The notes beneath the pieces are model-generated. The model was not told where the DNA came from and did not search any database. It saw nothing but the letters and a program-made list of their open reading frames with translations. 64,000 bases of DNA from CAVSSX01 sp963730735 (GTDB lineage Bacteria > Actinomycetota > Acidimicrobiia > Acidimicrobiales > RAAP-2). Within the stretch, counting starts at the first letter, position 1. Each line of letters opens with the position of its first letter. Shown here piece by piece: positions 47,967 through 56,751 of this stretch. Where the stretch lies: the NCBI GenBank assembly GCA_963730735.1, contig CAVSSX010000012.1, forward strand, positions 310,001 to 374,000, given 5' to 3'. The translations under genes were made by a program, and so were the position numbers.

Positions 47967-48362
47967 TCACGCCGCCCCGGCGAAGACGCCCGGGTCGAAG
48001 AAGAAGACCTCGATCGACGCGATCGACTCCCCCTCCACCCGGTAGAGCTCCAGGCTGGTCGCCGTGGTGGGCTCTTCGGACCCCCCGACGGTCACGTCGA
48101 AGCTCATGCGGTGGAACACCGTCGAGCCGTCGGCCCAGTAGGCGTGGGTGATGTCGCTGGCGATCTCGAAATCACCGGAGTGCGAGAACATGTCGGCGAA
48201 GCCCGACGGGCCCTCCCACGTGCCACCCCAGGGCAACATCGGCGACTCGAGGCACGTGGTCTCGGGCGTGAGGTACTGGTTGATGCCATCGAACGAGCCG
48301 GCCGACAGGCCGGAGAACAGGGCGTCGTTGTAGGCGGTGACGATCTCGAGGGGAGTGGTCAT
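47967..48362 (-). CDS. SnoaL-like / NTF2-fold protein, paralogue of the one at 37669
   Basis: A 131-aa NTF2-fold protein: EIVTAYNDALFSGLSAGSFDGINQYLTPETTCLESPMLPWGGTWEGPSGFADMF, then HAYWADGSTVFHRMSFDVTV. Shares the LPWGGTWxGPxG block and overall layout with the protein at 37669. ATG 48362 is preceded by AAAGGC. It lies 48 nt downstream of a PhyH gene, the same pairing as in the other module but in the opposite gene order. Confidence 0.82.
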   Translation of the reverse strand: MTTPLEIVTAYNDALFSGLSAGSFDGINQYLTPETTCLESPMLPWGGTWEGPSGFADMFSHSGDFEIASDITHAYWADGSTVFHRMSFDVTVGGSEEPTTATSLELYRVEGESIASIEVFFFDPGVFAGAA

Positions 48363-48410
48363 ACCGGTTGCCTTTCGTGAGGAGGGATCGAACAGCGGTC
48401 GGCGAGACGG

Positions 48411-49337
48411 TCAGAGGTTCCCGTCGCGAAGTTGGTCGATGGGATTGCGCAGCTCGAGCATGCCGAGCCCGTTCTGGGCGCCGTAGCCCAGGAGCTCCTG
48501 GGCCCGCACCGGCAAATGGCGGGCCACGTCGGGCGGCGTCGCCAGGGTGTTGTTCTCCTCGGTCCGGAGCCACCCCTGGCAGAACGACACGTGGAGTCCC
48601 CGGCGCCAGGTGTCGGGCGTCCGGTTCTGCCCGGCGCCATGGATGGTCCAGCCGAGGTAGAGCACCACCGAGCCCGCCGGCATCTCGGCGTAGGCGATCT
48701 CCCCGGGCTCGGGGATCCGGCCGGTGAGCACGTGGGGATCGCCCTCCCACAGGTGGCTGCCCGGCACCACGTTGGTCGCCCCGTTGTCCTTGGTGAAGTC
48801 GACCAGGGCCACGATCGAGGCGAACTGCAGGTGGCTGCCGGGCCCGAGGCCCGGGTAGTGGGCCCAGATCCCCTCGTCCCGATGGATCGGCTGGGCGTGG
48901 GCGCCCGGCCCGACGTTGATCAGGTGGCTGTGGTTGAGGACGTAGTCATAACAGTGCGGGAGGAGCAGCCGATCGCACAGCTCCTTGTACATCGGGTGCA
49001 GGAGCACGTCGGGAACGAAGCTCGGGACCTTGGTGGCGACCCCGGTCACGTTCCGGGTGTTACCCGAGCGAATCGACGGGCGCTCCCCGGGCTCTCCGGG
49101 CAGGCCCTCCATCAGCTCTTCGAGGACGGCGTCGCGGGTGCCGAAGTCGTAGACATTGCGCATCAGCGGGTCGGCCCGGGCGTCGGCCGGTGAGAGCTCC
49201 TCGTTCAGTCGGGCCACCTGTGCCGGGGTCAAGAAGCCCTCGATGATGACCGCCCCGTCGGCCAGCAACCGGTCGAAGATCTCGTCGGGGTCGTCGGTGA
49301 CCTGGACGTGGGCGATGGCGACGTCGGTCTGCGGCAT
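48411..49337 (-). CDS. Phytanoyl-CoA dioxygenase (PhyH) family protein, paralogue of the one at 36675
   Basis: A 308-aa Fe(II)/2-oxoglutarate oxygenase. Iron ligands lie in AQPIHRDEGIWA and LGWTIHGAGQNR; the Arg motif is TWRRGLHVSFCQGWLRTEENN. Close to the protein at 36675 throughout, including RSGNTRNVTG near residue 90. ATG 49337 has GAGGAG upstream. Probably oxidises the same or a related compound. Confidence 0.9.
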   Translation of the reverse strand: MPQTDVAIAHVQVTDDPDEIFDRLLADGAVIIEGFLTPAQVARLNEELSPADARADPLMRNVYDFGTRDAVLEELMEGLPGEPGERPSIRSGNTRNVTGVATKVPSFVPDVLLHPMYKELCDRLLLPHCYDYVLNHSHLINVGPGAHAQPIHRDEGIWAHYPGLGPGSHLQFASIVALVDFTKDNGATNVVPGSHLWEGDPHVLTGRIPEPGEIAYAEMPAGSVVLYLGWTIHGAGQNRTPDTWRRGLHVSFCQGWLRTEENNTLATPPDVARHLPVRAQELLGYGAQNGLGMLELRNPIDQLRDGNL

Positions 49338-49475
49338 GTCGCTCCTCGATGATCGGTGGCCGAAGCGGCGTCTCCGGCGTGGTTCTATTTCAACCGATCG
49401 ATATTTCCCCCGTGTTTCGTAGGCATGAACAGCGGTGAATTCCGGCCCGCCGCGCCCGTCCGACGGGTCCGACGC

Positions 49476-50135
49476 TCAGACGACGCCCTCGGCCAAGGTG
49501 TTCCAGAACTGGAGCTCGTAGACCTGGATGAGGCGGGCCGCCGTCCGGGCCGACGTCGCCGGCTTCCCGCCGACCAGCCCGTCCTCGACCACCGAGAGGG
49601 CGAGCGCCTCGAACTCCGGGTTGGGCTCGCCGAAGATGGCGAAGAACTGCACCGCCTCCTTGGAGATGCCGTAGTGCTCGACCAGTGCGGCGGCGGTGGC
49701 CCCGCAGGCCTCGCCGAAGGCTGCCATGTTGGCCACCAGGGCCAGGGCCACGTCGGCCTGCGAACCGCCCAGGGCCAACTGGCTCAGGTAGGCCGGGTAG
49801 GTCTGGCATCCCGGCTTCGGTTCGTATCCGGCGATGTCGTCATCGGTCAACCCGAGCTCGCCGGCCAACTGCAGGAGGCCCTCACGCCCCGGCGTCTCGC
49901 TGGCCGCCAGGTAGAGGAAGAAGTCGGCCGAGGGCGAGAGGGGGAACCGCGCCGCCAGCGTGGCGAAGCTGCGTCGATCGGCGATATTGATCCGCAGTTC
50001 CTCGCACACGAGGTCGCACACTCGCGCCAACGGCAAGCGGCCCTCACTGATCAGCTCCACGAAGCGGTTCGGCGCGTCGGTCGGGGCCAGTTCGGCCCGG
50101 GTCCGCTGCAGGAGCTCGAAGGAGTCGGAGGTCAT
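49476..50135 (-). CDS. TenA/heme-oxygenase-like fold protein, uncharacterised
   Basis: A 219-aa all-helical protein. The central part (GCQTYPAYLSQLALGGSQADVALALVANMAAFGEACGATAAALVEHYGISKEAVQFFAIFGEPNPEFEALALSVVEDGL) and the C-terminal LIQVYELQFWNTLAEG resemble the TenA/PqqC superfamily, including the YExxFW near the end that in TenA carries the catalytic Glu. The Cys of thiaminase II (LPCxW) is not present at the expected place, so it is not a typical thiaminase. It is also poor in the His ligands of heme-oxygenase-like di-iron oxidases. Lies between Rieske and PhyH oxygenase genes. Confidence 0.7.
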   Translation of the reverse strand: MTSDSFELLQRTRAELAPTDAPNRFVELISEGRLPLARVCDLVCEELRINIADRRSFATLAARFPLSPSADFFLYLAASETPGREGLLQLAGELGLTDDDIAGYEPKPGCQTYPAYLSQLALGGSQADVALALVANMAAFGEACGATAAALVEHYGISKEAVQFFAIFGEPNPEFEALALSVVEDGLVGGKPATSARTAARLIQVYELQFWNTLAEGVV

Positions 50136-50166
50136 CGCAGGACCTTTCTGTGGTGGGGGTCGGGCG

Positions 50167-51291
50167 TCAGGTCACGGGTGGGTCAGCCGTCGTTCCCGGG
50201 GACCACGGCTCGGTTGGTGGCACCGCCGGGTAGCCCAGGGCCGACAGGCCTCGGCGATAGGCCACGGCGAAGCGGTCGAAGCCGAGATGCAGCTCGAGAC
50301 GTCGATCGAGGGGCATCCGCCGAGGGCGCTGCCCCTCCACGATGACCCGGTCCTCCTCCAAGATGGCCGTCTCGGCCGCCTCCACGCTCGACCCGTCCAG
50401 GGGCTGGTCGAGGCGCCAGGAGCTCCAGAAGATGCGAGAGGTCGTCGGCGTCACCGGCGACACCGAGGTGAAGATCAACGAGCCCGGGCCGTTGATGTCG
50501 CGCAGCACCACGGTGAACGGCAGGTGGACCTCGTAGTCGAGGTCGATGTCCATGGCCGGGGCGGCCTGGTCGAGGTAGTCCCGGCCCGGGTACCGGTACG
50601 TGAAGCGCAGCGCCGTGCCGTCGGTCTCGACCCGGTAGGGGTCGACCTCGGTGCGGTCGGGGTTGCCGAACGACGAGGTGTGCAGGATCGAGAAGTGCCC
50701 GAGATCGCAGAAGTTCTCGGTGTGCCGGGCCGCCTGGCAGTGCCACTCGAGGGGCCGGCCCTGGTAGTGCCGCCAGCGCCGATCGTCCGCCTCGCGAAGG
50801 GGCGGCACCGGCGTCGACTCCTCGGCCTCGGTCACCAGGCACGCCCAGACCAGGCCGGCCCGCTCGGCCACCCGAACCCCCGGCTGGGCCGCCCGGGGAG
50901 GTGGCGCCTGCGTCCCCAGCTGGGGCAGTCGGCGACAACGACCGTCGGTGGCGAACTCCCACCCGTGGTACGGGCACCGCAGGCAGCCGTCCTCGGTCAC
51001 CGTGCCGGTCGCCAGGTCGGTCCCCCGGTGCACGCAGGCGCGACGCGAGAGCGCCACGTCGCCGTCGGGGGTCCGCCACGCCAGGAGGGCCTCGGACAGG
51101 AGCGTCACCGGGAGGATCCCGCCGGGGTGGACGTCCTCGGACCGGGCCACCGGGTGCCAGCTCCGTCTGGCCGCCGCCACCCAGGCAGCGTCGTAGGCCT
51201 CGACGCTCGGCCCCACCTCGGGGGCCGTCGCCGCACCGTCATCGGCCGGCGCCAAGGGCGCGGTGGTCGACGGCGCGGCGACCGTGTTCAC
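50167..51291 (-). CDS. Rieske non-heme iron oxygenase, catalytic subunit
   Basis: A 374-aa oxygenase. The Rieske [2Fe-2S] ligands are CVHRGTDL (CxH) and CPYHGWEF (CxxH). The mononuclear iron site is in ENFCDLGHFSILHTSSFG, with the bridging Asp and two His. Resembles Rieske demethylases/monooxygenases more than ring-dihydroxylating alpha subunits; no beta subunit or ferredoxin/reductase gene is adjacent. GTG 51291 overlaps the GntR stop (GTGA), so it is in the NCS1-amidohydrolase-GntR transcript. Confidence 0.9.
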   Translation of the reverse strand: MNTVAAPSTTAPLAPADDGAATAPEVGPSVEAYDAAWVAAARRSWHPVARSEDVHPGGILPVTLLSEALLAWRTPDGDVALSRRACVHRGTDLATGTVTEDGCLRCPYHGWEFATDGRCRRLPQLGTQAPPPRAAQPGVRVAERAGLVWACLVTEAEESTPVPPLREADDRRWRHYQGRPLEWHCQAARHTENFCDLGHFSILHTSSFGNPDRTEVDPYRVETDGTALRFTYRYPGRDYLDQAAPAMDIDLDYEVHLPFTVVLRDINGPGSLIFTSVSPVTPTTSRIFWSSWRLDQPLDGSSVEAAETAILEEDRVIVEGQRPRRMPLDRRLELHLGFDRFAVAYRRGLSALGYPAVPPTEPWSPGTTADPPVT

Positions 51292-52007
51292 GCCGGTGCC
51301 GCCGCGTCCGGGTCCTCGTCATTCGCCCCGAGCTGGGACTCGCGGACACTGACGACGTGGGCCCGCATGGTCGACTCGGCGGCGCCCGGGTCCTTGGCCA
51401 GGATCGCCTGGATGATGGCGTCGTGCTCGACCACCGAGCGCTCCGAGCGGCCCGGGATCTCCTCGGCCAGGTGGCCGATCCGGGTCAGGTGGTCGTGGAG
51501 GTTGGCGATGATGGCCCGGATCCGCTGGTTGGCCACATTGTCGAACAAGAGGTCGTCGAACTCACTGATCAGACGGGACAGTCGCTTCTTCGAGCCGCTC
51601 TCGAGTGCCGTCTGGCTGGCCTCGGACAGGGCCAGCAGTCGGGCGCAGAGGTCATCGGACATCGACGTGGCCGCCTCCCGGGCGGCCTCGCCCTCGAGGA
51701 TCTCGCGCAGCTCGAAGATCTCGAGGAGGTCACGACGCGAGTACCCCGACACCACGGCCCCCTTGAAGACCGTGGTCTCGACCAGCCCGTCGCGCTCCAG
51801 CCACACCAGGGCCTCGCGGATGGGGGTCTTGCTGATCCCCAGGCTCTCGGCCAGGGCCGCCTCCCGCAGCGCCGTCCCAGGCGAGAGGCGCAGGTCCAAG
51901 ATGGCCCCCTTCAACTCCTCGTAGGCCCAGTCGGTCAGCTTCCGCCGTTCGGGCTCGGCCGAGAAGGTCGCCCCCAGACCGGTGGGCTTGCGCGCCGTTG
52001 GTGCCAT
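51288..52007 (-). CDS. GntR family regulator, FCD subfamily
   Basis: A 239-aa regulator. N-terminal winged helix LTDWAYEELKGAILDLRLSPGTALREAALAESLGISKTPIREALVWLERDGLVETTVFKGAVV, then an FCD domain with EFDDLLFDNVANQRI, HDHLTRIGHL and VEHDAIIQAILAKD. ATG 52007 is preceded by GAGGAGGGGAAG. It is encoded inside the minus operon it probably controls, 77 nt after the amidohydrolase. The duplicated 17-nt motif at 55263 and 55454 is its most likely target. Confidence 0.92.
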   Translation of the reverse strand: MAPTARKPTGLGATFSAEPERRKLTDWAYEELKGAILDLRLSPGTALREAALAESLGISKTPIREALVWLERDGLVETTVFKGAVVSGYSRRDLLEIFELREILEGEAAREAATSMSDDLCARLLALSEASQTALESGSKKRLSRLISEFDDLLFDNVANQRIRAIIANLHDHLTRIGHLAEEIPGRSERSVVEHDAIIQAILAKDPGAAESTMRAHVVSVRESQLGANDEDPDAAAPA

Positions 52008-52084
52008 CTTCCCCTCCTCACCTGGCGATGCCGGTCGACCATACTTTGCCGCCGCCGGCGCCCCCGGTCGCACGGCCGCCGCGC

Positions 52085-53512
52085 TCACGTCGGCCCCGGA
52101 TCGTCGTCGACGACCGGCCAGGCAAGCTCGACGTCGATGCCGATCGACCGCAGCACCCGCCGGTCGATCTCCTCCACCTCGGCCCGGGCCGCCTCGACGT
52201 CCACCCGGGTGTGGCGCCGGTGGTCGAGCACGACCGTCCCCCCGATGATCACCGTGTCGACCGAGTAGCCGGTGGCCCCGTAGACCAGGTTGGCCACCGG
52301 GTTGTGGAGGGGCCGCCAGTCGAAGTCGGCCGTGTCGAACACCACCACGTCGGCCTGCTTGCCGACGGCCAGGCTGCCGATGGCGTCGTCCATCCGCAGG
52401 GCCGTGGCGCCGCCGATGGTCGCCATCTCGAGGGCCTGCTCGGCGGTCACCGCCCGGGGGTCCCGCCGGGCGTCGCGCGGCAGCAGGGCCGCCAGGGACA
52501 TGGCCCGGCACAGGTCCTGGTGGTTGGAGGCGTTCTCGGCGTCGGTGCCGAGGGCCATCGGCACCCCGGCCGCCAGCAGCTCGGGCCACTTCCCGGTCTG
52601 CGTCGTGCCCTTGGCCAGCCGCAGGGCCGTCGAGGGGTTCTGGCACACCCGGGCGCCGGTCTCGGCGAGCAGCGGCACCTCGAACGCCTCGAGCGAGGTG
52701 ACGTGGTTCAACAGCACGTGGGGGTTGAGGGCGCCGATGGCCGCCATGTGCTCGACCGGGCGGTGGCCGAAGGCCTCGAGCTCCAGCCGGACCTCCTGCT
52801 CACTGGTCGCCTTGTGCAGGACGAACAACGAGTCGGCCTCCTCGGCCAGGCGGGCGGCGCCGGTCGTCAGCTCGTCCGAGCAGGTGCCGACGCCCTCGAT
52901 GGTGACGGCGTCGGCGATCCTCGGGTGGTCGAACTTGCGCACCGTCTCGACGCCCTCCTCCAGCCGGCGCAGGGCCGTCGGGGCGTCCATCCGGAGCCAA
53001 TCGGGGCACCCGGACCCGGCCACGCCCCCCTGGTCCCAGGTCCACGGGCCGACCCGGCACCGCATCCCCGAGGCGTCGAGGGCCTCGAGGACGGCGTCGA
53101 GGTGGACGCAGCCCGGCTCCTCGAAGGTGGTGGTCCCGAAGCGGATCATCTCGGCGGTGGCGTGACGGGCGTAGGCCTGCATGTCGGACTCAGACAAGGC
53201 GGCGAAGCTCGGGTAGACGAAGCGGCGGAGGTTGTCGAGGGTCACGTTGCCCTCGGGCAGCGCCCCCTTGGCCGTGGAGAGGAGGTGCCGGTGGCCGTTG
53301 ACCAGTCCCGGCAGCACCACCATGTCGGAGGCGTCGATGGTCCGGGCGGCCCGGTAGCGGGCGGTGAGCTCGGCGGCCGGGCCCACCTCGACGATCTCCG
53401 TGCCGTCGATGGCCACGGCGCCGTTGCGGAAGACCCGCCGCTGGTCGTCGACGGTGAGCACCCACCCGCCGACGACCAGCAGCCCGATCGGCCGGGGCTC
53501 CACCGTCGCCAT
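52085..53512 (-). CDS. Amidohydrolase family protein (TRZ/ATZ/cytosine-deaminase-like)
   Basis: A 475-aa metal-dependent hydrolase. Metal ligands: GLVNGHRHLLST (HxH), LLNHVTSLEAF (His) and the catalytic Asp in ALGTDAENASNHQD. The usual HxxE after strand 5 appears as LHKATSEQE (H-x4-E), a small deviation. C-terminal GSLAVGKQADVVVFD is standard. The family deaminates or dechlorinates N-heterocycles (guanine, cytosine, s-triazines). ATG 53512 lies 3 nt after the NCS1 stop; a TTG at 53518 overlapping that stop is also possible. Confidence 0.9.
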   Translation of the reverse strand: MATVEPRPIGLLVVGGWVLTVDDQRRVFRNGAVAIDGTEIVEVGPAAELTARYRAARTIDASDMVVLPGLVNGHRHLLSTAKGALPEGNVTLDNLRRFVYPSFAALSESDMQAYARHATAEMIRFGTTTFEEPGCVHLDAVLEALDASGMRCRVGPWTWDQGGVAGSGCPDWLRMDAPTALRRLEEGVETVRKFDHPRIADAVTIEGVGTCSDELTTGAARLAEEADSLFVLHKATSEQEVRLELEAFGHRPVEHMAAIGALNPHVLLNHVTSLEAFEVPLLAETGARVCQNPSTALRLAKGTTQTGKWPELLAAGVPMALGTDAENASNHQDLCRAMSLAALLPRDARRDPRAVTAEQALEMATIGGATALRMDDAIGSLAVGKQADVVVFDTADFDWRPLHNPVANLVYGATGYSVDTVIIGGTVVLDHRRHTRVDVEAARAEVEEIDRRVLRSIGIDVELAWPVVDDDPGPT

Positions 53513-53514
53513 CG

Positions 53515-55071
53515 TCAACCGAGGGTCCCCCGCCGTTGCCGGCCGGGCGCCGTCCCGCTCGAGGTGGCAAGCCGGGGCGCCACGGCCCCGGCCGTCACGC
53601 TGTGCGCCGGGGTCGGCGCCGGGACGGCGACCGGCGACGCCGTCGAGGCGTCGGCCACCGAGATCTCCTTGCCCTCGCGCATGACCGGCTGGGCGGCCAG
53701 GCGGCGCATCGGGTAGTACACCACGGCGGCCACGATGAAGCCGACGAAGAACGAGATGTCGGCCCCGTCCATGGCCGTCGACGCCGGGCCCACGACCAGG
53801 CTGGTGTCCATGAAGGGCACCATGGCCCCGAAGCCGACCACCAGGGCCACCAGGGCGGGCCAGCCCGACTTGAGGTTCTTCAGGTCGAGCATGTGGACCA
53901 GGGTCTCACGGTTGATGGTGTTCTTGCGGTACTGCCAGTCGATGAGCACGATGGCCAGGAACGGGGCGATCCAGTAGGCGGTGAAGAGCAGCACGTTCTC
54001 GAACTTCCCCGCGGTGTCGCCGCCGTGGATCCACAGGATCAGGAAGAAGGCGATCACCGTGGCCGCGGCCGACGAGTAGGGCCGCTTGATCTTCACCCCC
54101 CCGGCCTGGACGGCCAACGACCCCGAGTAGTCGTTCATGGTGTTGCCGGCGATCGATCCGAAGACGATGGCGATCAGGGCGAGGTAGCCCAGTACCCCGC
54201 CGCCCATCAGGCTCTGGACCCCGGCCGCCGTCTGGTTGCTGAGCGTCGCCGCCCCGGCCAGACCGATCGTGTACACCCAGATGTAGGAGAGGGCCAAGCC
54301 GGCGAACGTGTACCAGAACAGGGGCTTTCGGGGCGTGTCGGCCGGCATGTACCGGCTGTAGTCGGCGGCGTAGGTGGCCCAGCTGAAACTGCCGCTGATG
54401 GCGATGGTGAACATGAGGACCCACATGGCCACCGCCGTCGACCCGTGCACCGTGTTGTGCCAGGGGATGTGGCCGTGCTCGACGATCTTCCACGTGAGGA
54501 GGGCGAAGAGGATCGTGAGGAGGGCGGCTCCGTACGCCTCCAGCCGGTGGAGGAACTCGTAGCCGAGGAAGCCGATGACGCCCTGCAGCGCCAGCACGAT
54601 GACCACGCCGATCCAGAACGGCACATGGAAGAGCGACTGGGCCCCCTCACCGCCGAAGAGGCCACCGAGCGCTTCCCAGGCCACCGCCGACAGCCACTGC
54701 ACGGCGGCCACGATGGTGATGGTCTTGCCGAAGGGCAGGCGGGCCAGCGGCAGCTGGGCCATGCCGGTCTGGGGCCCCCACAGGGACAGGATGGCCACCG
54801 GGACCGTGCCGACGATGACGCCGGCGATGATGGCGGTGAGGCCGGGCCAGAAGCCGAGCCCGAGGGTGACGGCCAACGTGCCGGTAAACACCCCCGACAA
54901 CTCCATGTTCGGGGCGAACCACACCGTGAAGTTGCGCCAGTTGGCGCCGTAGCGACCGTCCTCGGGGACCGGCACCATGCCGGCGGTCTCGGTGACGAGG
55001 TCGCCCTGCCTGGTCGGTCGGGCCCCGTCGAAGACCGTGGCCTCCACCAGTTCCTCGGTGATCGTGGTCAC
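53515..55071 (-). CDS. NCS1-family nucleobase/allantoin-type permease
   Basis: A 518-aa, 12-helix symporter. N-terminal GANWRNFTVWFAPNMELSGVFTGTLAVTLGLGFWPGLTAIIAGVIVGTVPVAILS, WGPQTGMAQLPLARLPFGKTI and SGSFSWATYAADYSRYMPADTPRK are NCS1 signatures. The family imports nucleobases, allantoin, hydantoins, thiamine or pyridoxine. GTG 55071 is preceded by AAGGAGG. The C-terminus is long and Pro/Ala-rich. It leads the minus-strand operon with an amidohydrolase. Confidence 0.93.
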   Translation of the reverse strand: MTTITEELVEATVFDGARPTRQGDLVTETAGMVPVPEDGRYGANWRNFTVWFAPNMELSGVFTGTLAVTLGLGFWPGLTAIIAGVIVGTVPVAILSLWGPQTGMAQLPLARLPFGKTITIVAAVQWLSAVAWEALGGLFGGEGAQSLFHVPFWIGVVIVLALQGVIGFLGYEFLHRLEAYGAALLTILFALLTWKIVEHGHIPWHNTVHGSTAVAMWVLMFTIAISGSFSWATYAADYSRYMPADTPRKPLFWYTFAGLALSYIWVYTIGLAGAATLSNQTAAGVQSLMGGGVLGYLALIAIVFGSIAGNTMNDYSGSLAVQAGGVKIKRPYSSAAATVIAFFLILWIHGGDTAGKFENVLLFTAYWIAPFLAIVLIDWQYRKNTINRETLVHMLDLKNLKSGWPALVALVVGFGAMVPFMDTSLVVGPASTAMDGADISFFVGFIVAAVVYYPMRRLAAQPVMREGKEISVADASTASPVAVPAPTPAHSVTAGAVAPRLATSSGTAPGRQRRGTLG

Positions 55072-55511
55072 TGGACCTCCTTCGTTGTCCTCGACATCGG
55101 CGTGGTGCTCCTGGATCGGTGTGGCATGGCTTGCTGCACGTCGGCTACCGCCGTGTGACGCGGGTCCCGCCGGTCGCTCCGCGCCCGACGTTCCGACCGC
55201 CCGAACGTGCGTCGCCACTCTTCTTCGACCCGTCGCTGCGGCCGGCAACGCTGGCGCCCGCTTCGCATATGAGATCTCAGATGCGAGTAGTGAACGCCCG
55301 GTCCGGTGATCTGTCAATGGAGGAAACAGAGCGTTCATTCTTCGCTCGACCTCCCGAAACAATTGGACGACGGGCGCCCGGAAACAGTGGTGTGAACAGC
55401 GTGTTTCGGCTGTTGACTCTTCGGCGGCGGAGACGGTCTACTTTCAGTGAGATGAGATCTGATATGCGAAATGTCCTCCCAGCTGCCGCCCCTCGGCGAA
55501 AGGGTGGGGAC
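55072..55511. promoter_or_regulatory. 440-nt divergent control region with a duplicated 17-nt operator
   Basis: GAGATCTCATATGCGAA reads on the minus strand from 55279 to 55263, and GAGATCTGATATGCGAA on the plus strand from 55454 to 55470: 16 of 17 identical, inverted. The first lies in a larger palindrome, 55264-55285 (CGCAT arms, TGAGATCTCA core). Plus promoter: TTGACT 55413-55418, 18 nt, TCTACT 55437-55442; site 2 is just after the start site. Minus promoter: TTGACA 55317-55312, 17 nt, TTCACT 55294-55289 (weak -10); site 1 covers its start site. CCGAAACA (55354-55361) and TGTTTCGG (55402-55409) form a further inverted pair. Confidence 0.7.
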
Positions 55512-56751
55512 GTGACCCTCTCCCCTCCGCTCAGCCCATCGGTGGCCGCCGCACTCGACGAGGTCGACCTCGATCGGACGGTCGATCTCGTCCGTCAGGT
55601 CTGCCGCATCCCGAGCGTGCTCGGCGACGAGGGCCCGCTGGCCTCGTTCCTGGCCGACACCATGGCCGAGTACGGGTTCGAGGCCGTCGAGCTCCAACCG
55701 GTGCTCCCCGACCGGCCCAACGCCATCGGGGAGGTGACCCTCGGCTCGGGGCCGCGGGTGGTGATGACCGGCCACATGGACACCAAGCCGGTCTCCCACG
55801 GGTGGTCGGCCGCCGAGCCGTTCTCGGGCGACGTCCTCGACGGCGCCGTGTACGGCCACGGGATCATGGACATGAAGGCGGCGCTGGCGTGCCAGATCGT
55901 GGCCATCGACGCCGTGGCCCGAGCGGCCCGGCGTCACCCGGGCACCTACTCAGGGACCCTGGCCATGGCGGCGGTGGCCGACCACATGGGCGACCAGCTC
56001 GGCTCCATCGCCTACTTCGACGACCACGCGGCCGACCTGTGCGTGCTGGGCGAGCTCACCGACAACCACGTGTGCCTCGGGCACCGAGGCCGGTACTACT
56101 TCGACATCACCACGACGGGGCGTGTCGGCCCACACCTGCCACAAGCACGACGCCATCAACGCCGTCGTGCTGGCGGCGCCGGTGATCCTGGCGCTCGACC
56201 GCTCGCGGCTCGTGCCCGAACTCGACGACGGCGTGGCGGCTCTGTTCGGCGCCGAGACCTTCATCGTTCCGGGCCGGGTCTACGGCGGGCTCCCTCCGGG
56301 CGGCCCGTCGATGATCCCCGACGAGTGCGTCATCCGGGTGGACTGCCGACCCCAGCCCGGCGTGACCGTCGACGACGTCCGGGCCGAGATCGAACGGTGC
56401 CTGGACGAGGCCAAGCAGGCCGACCCCCGGCTCGTCGCCTCGCTCGAACTGGTCGACGTGAAGCCCGGCTACCTGGCCGAGCCCTCCGAGCCGGTGGTCC
56501 AGCTCATGGTCGAGGCGACCGCCCAGGCCGGCGGGGGCACCGGCGACCTGGTCACCGAGAACTGGCTCGGCGACACGGCCAGCTTCGGCCAGCAGGTGCC
56601 CACGGTCATCTACGGCCCCGGCGGCGCTCCGGTCTACTGCCCCGACGAGCACCTCTCGATCGACGACATCCACACGGCGACCAAGGTCTACGCCGCCTAC
56701 GCCGCCCTGGCCCTCAGCCAGGAGCTCCCGGGAACCGGGACCGTCTCGTGA
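55512..56751 (+). pseudogene. M20-family amidohydrolase/deacylase with atypical active site, frameshifted
   Basis: ArgE/DapE-type fold of about 412 residues. Starts at GTG 55512 (AAGGGTGGGGA upstream). TGHMDTKPVSHGW supplies HxD, GHGIMDMKAALA the bridging Asp. Where M20 enzymes have the catalytic Glu-Glu (VxDEE), this reads AAVADHMGDQLGS, so both Glu are missing. The frame shifts by +1 near 56120 and resumes as SAHTCHKHDAINAV, the dimerisation domain, to LALSQELPG. The stop overlaps the next GTG as GTGA. May hydrolyse amides by a modified mechanism, or be a non-catalytic homologue. Confidence 0.82.

Noticed and set aside
49476..50135. Heme-oxygenase-like di-iron oxidase (HDO) assignment for the TenA-like protein
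   Set aside because: It has very few His residues and lacks the (E/D)xxxH ligand patterns; TenA/PqqC-like fold fits better.
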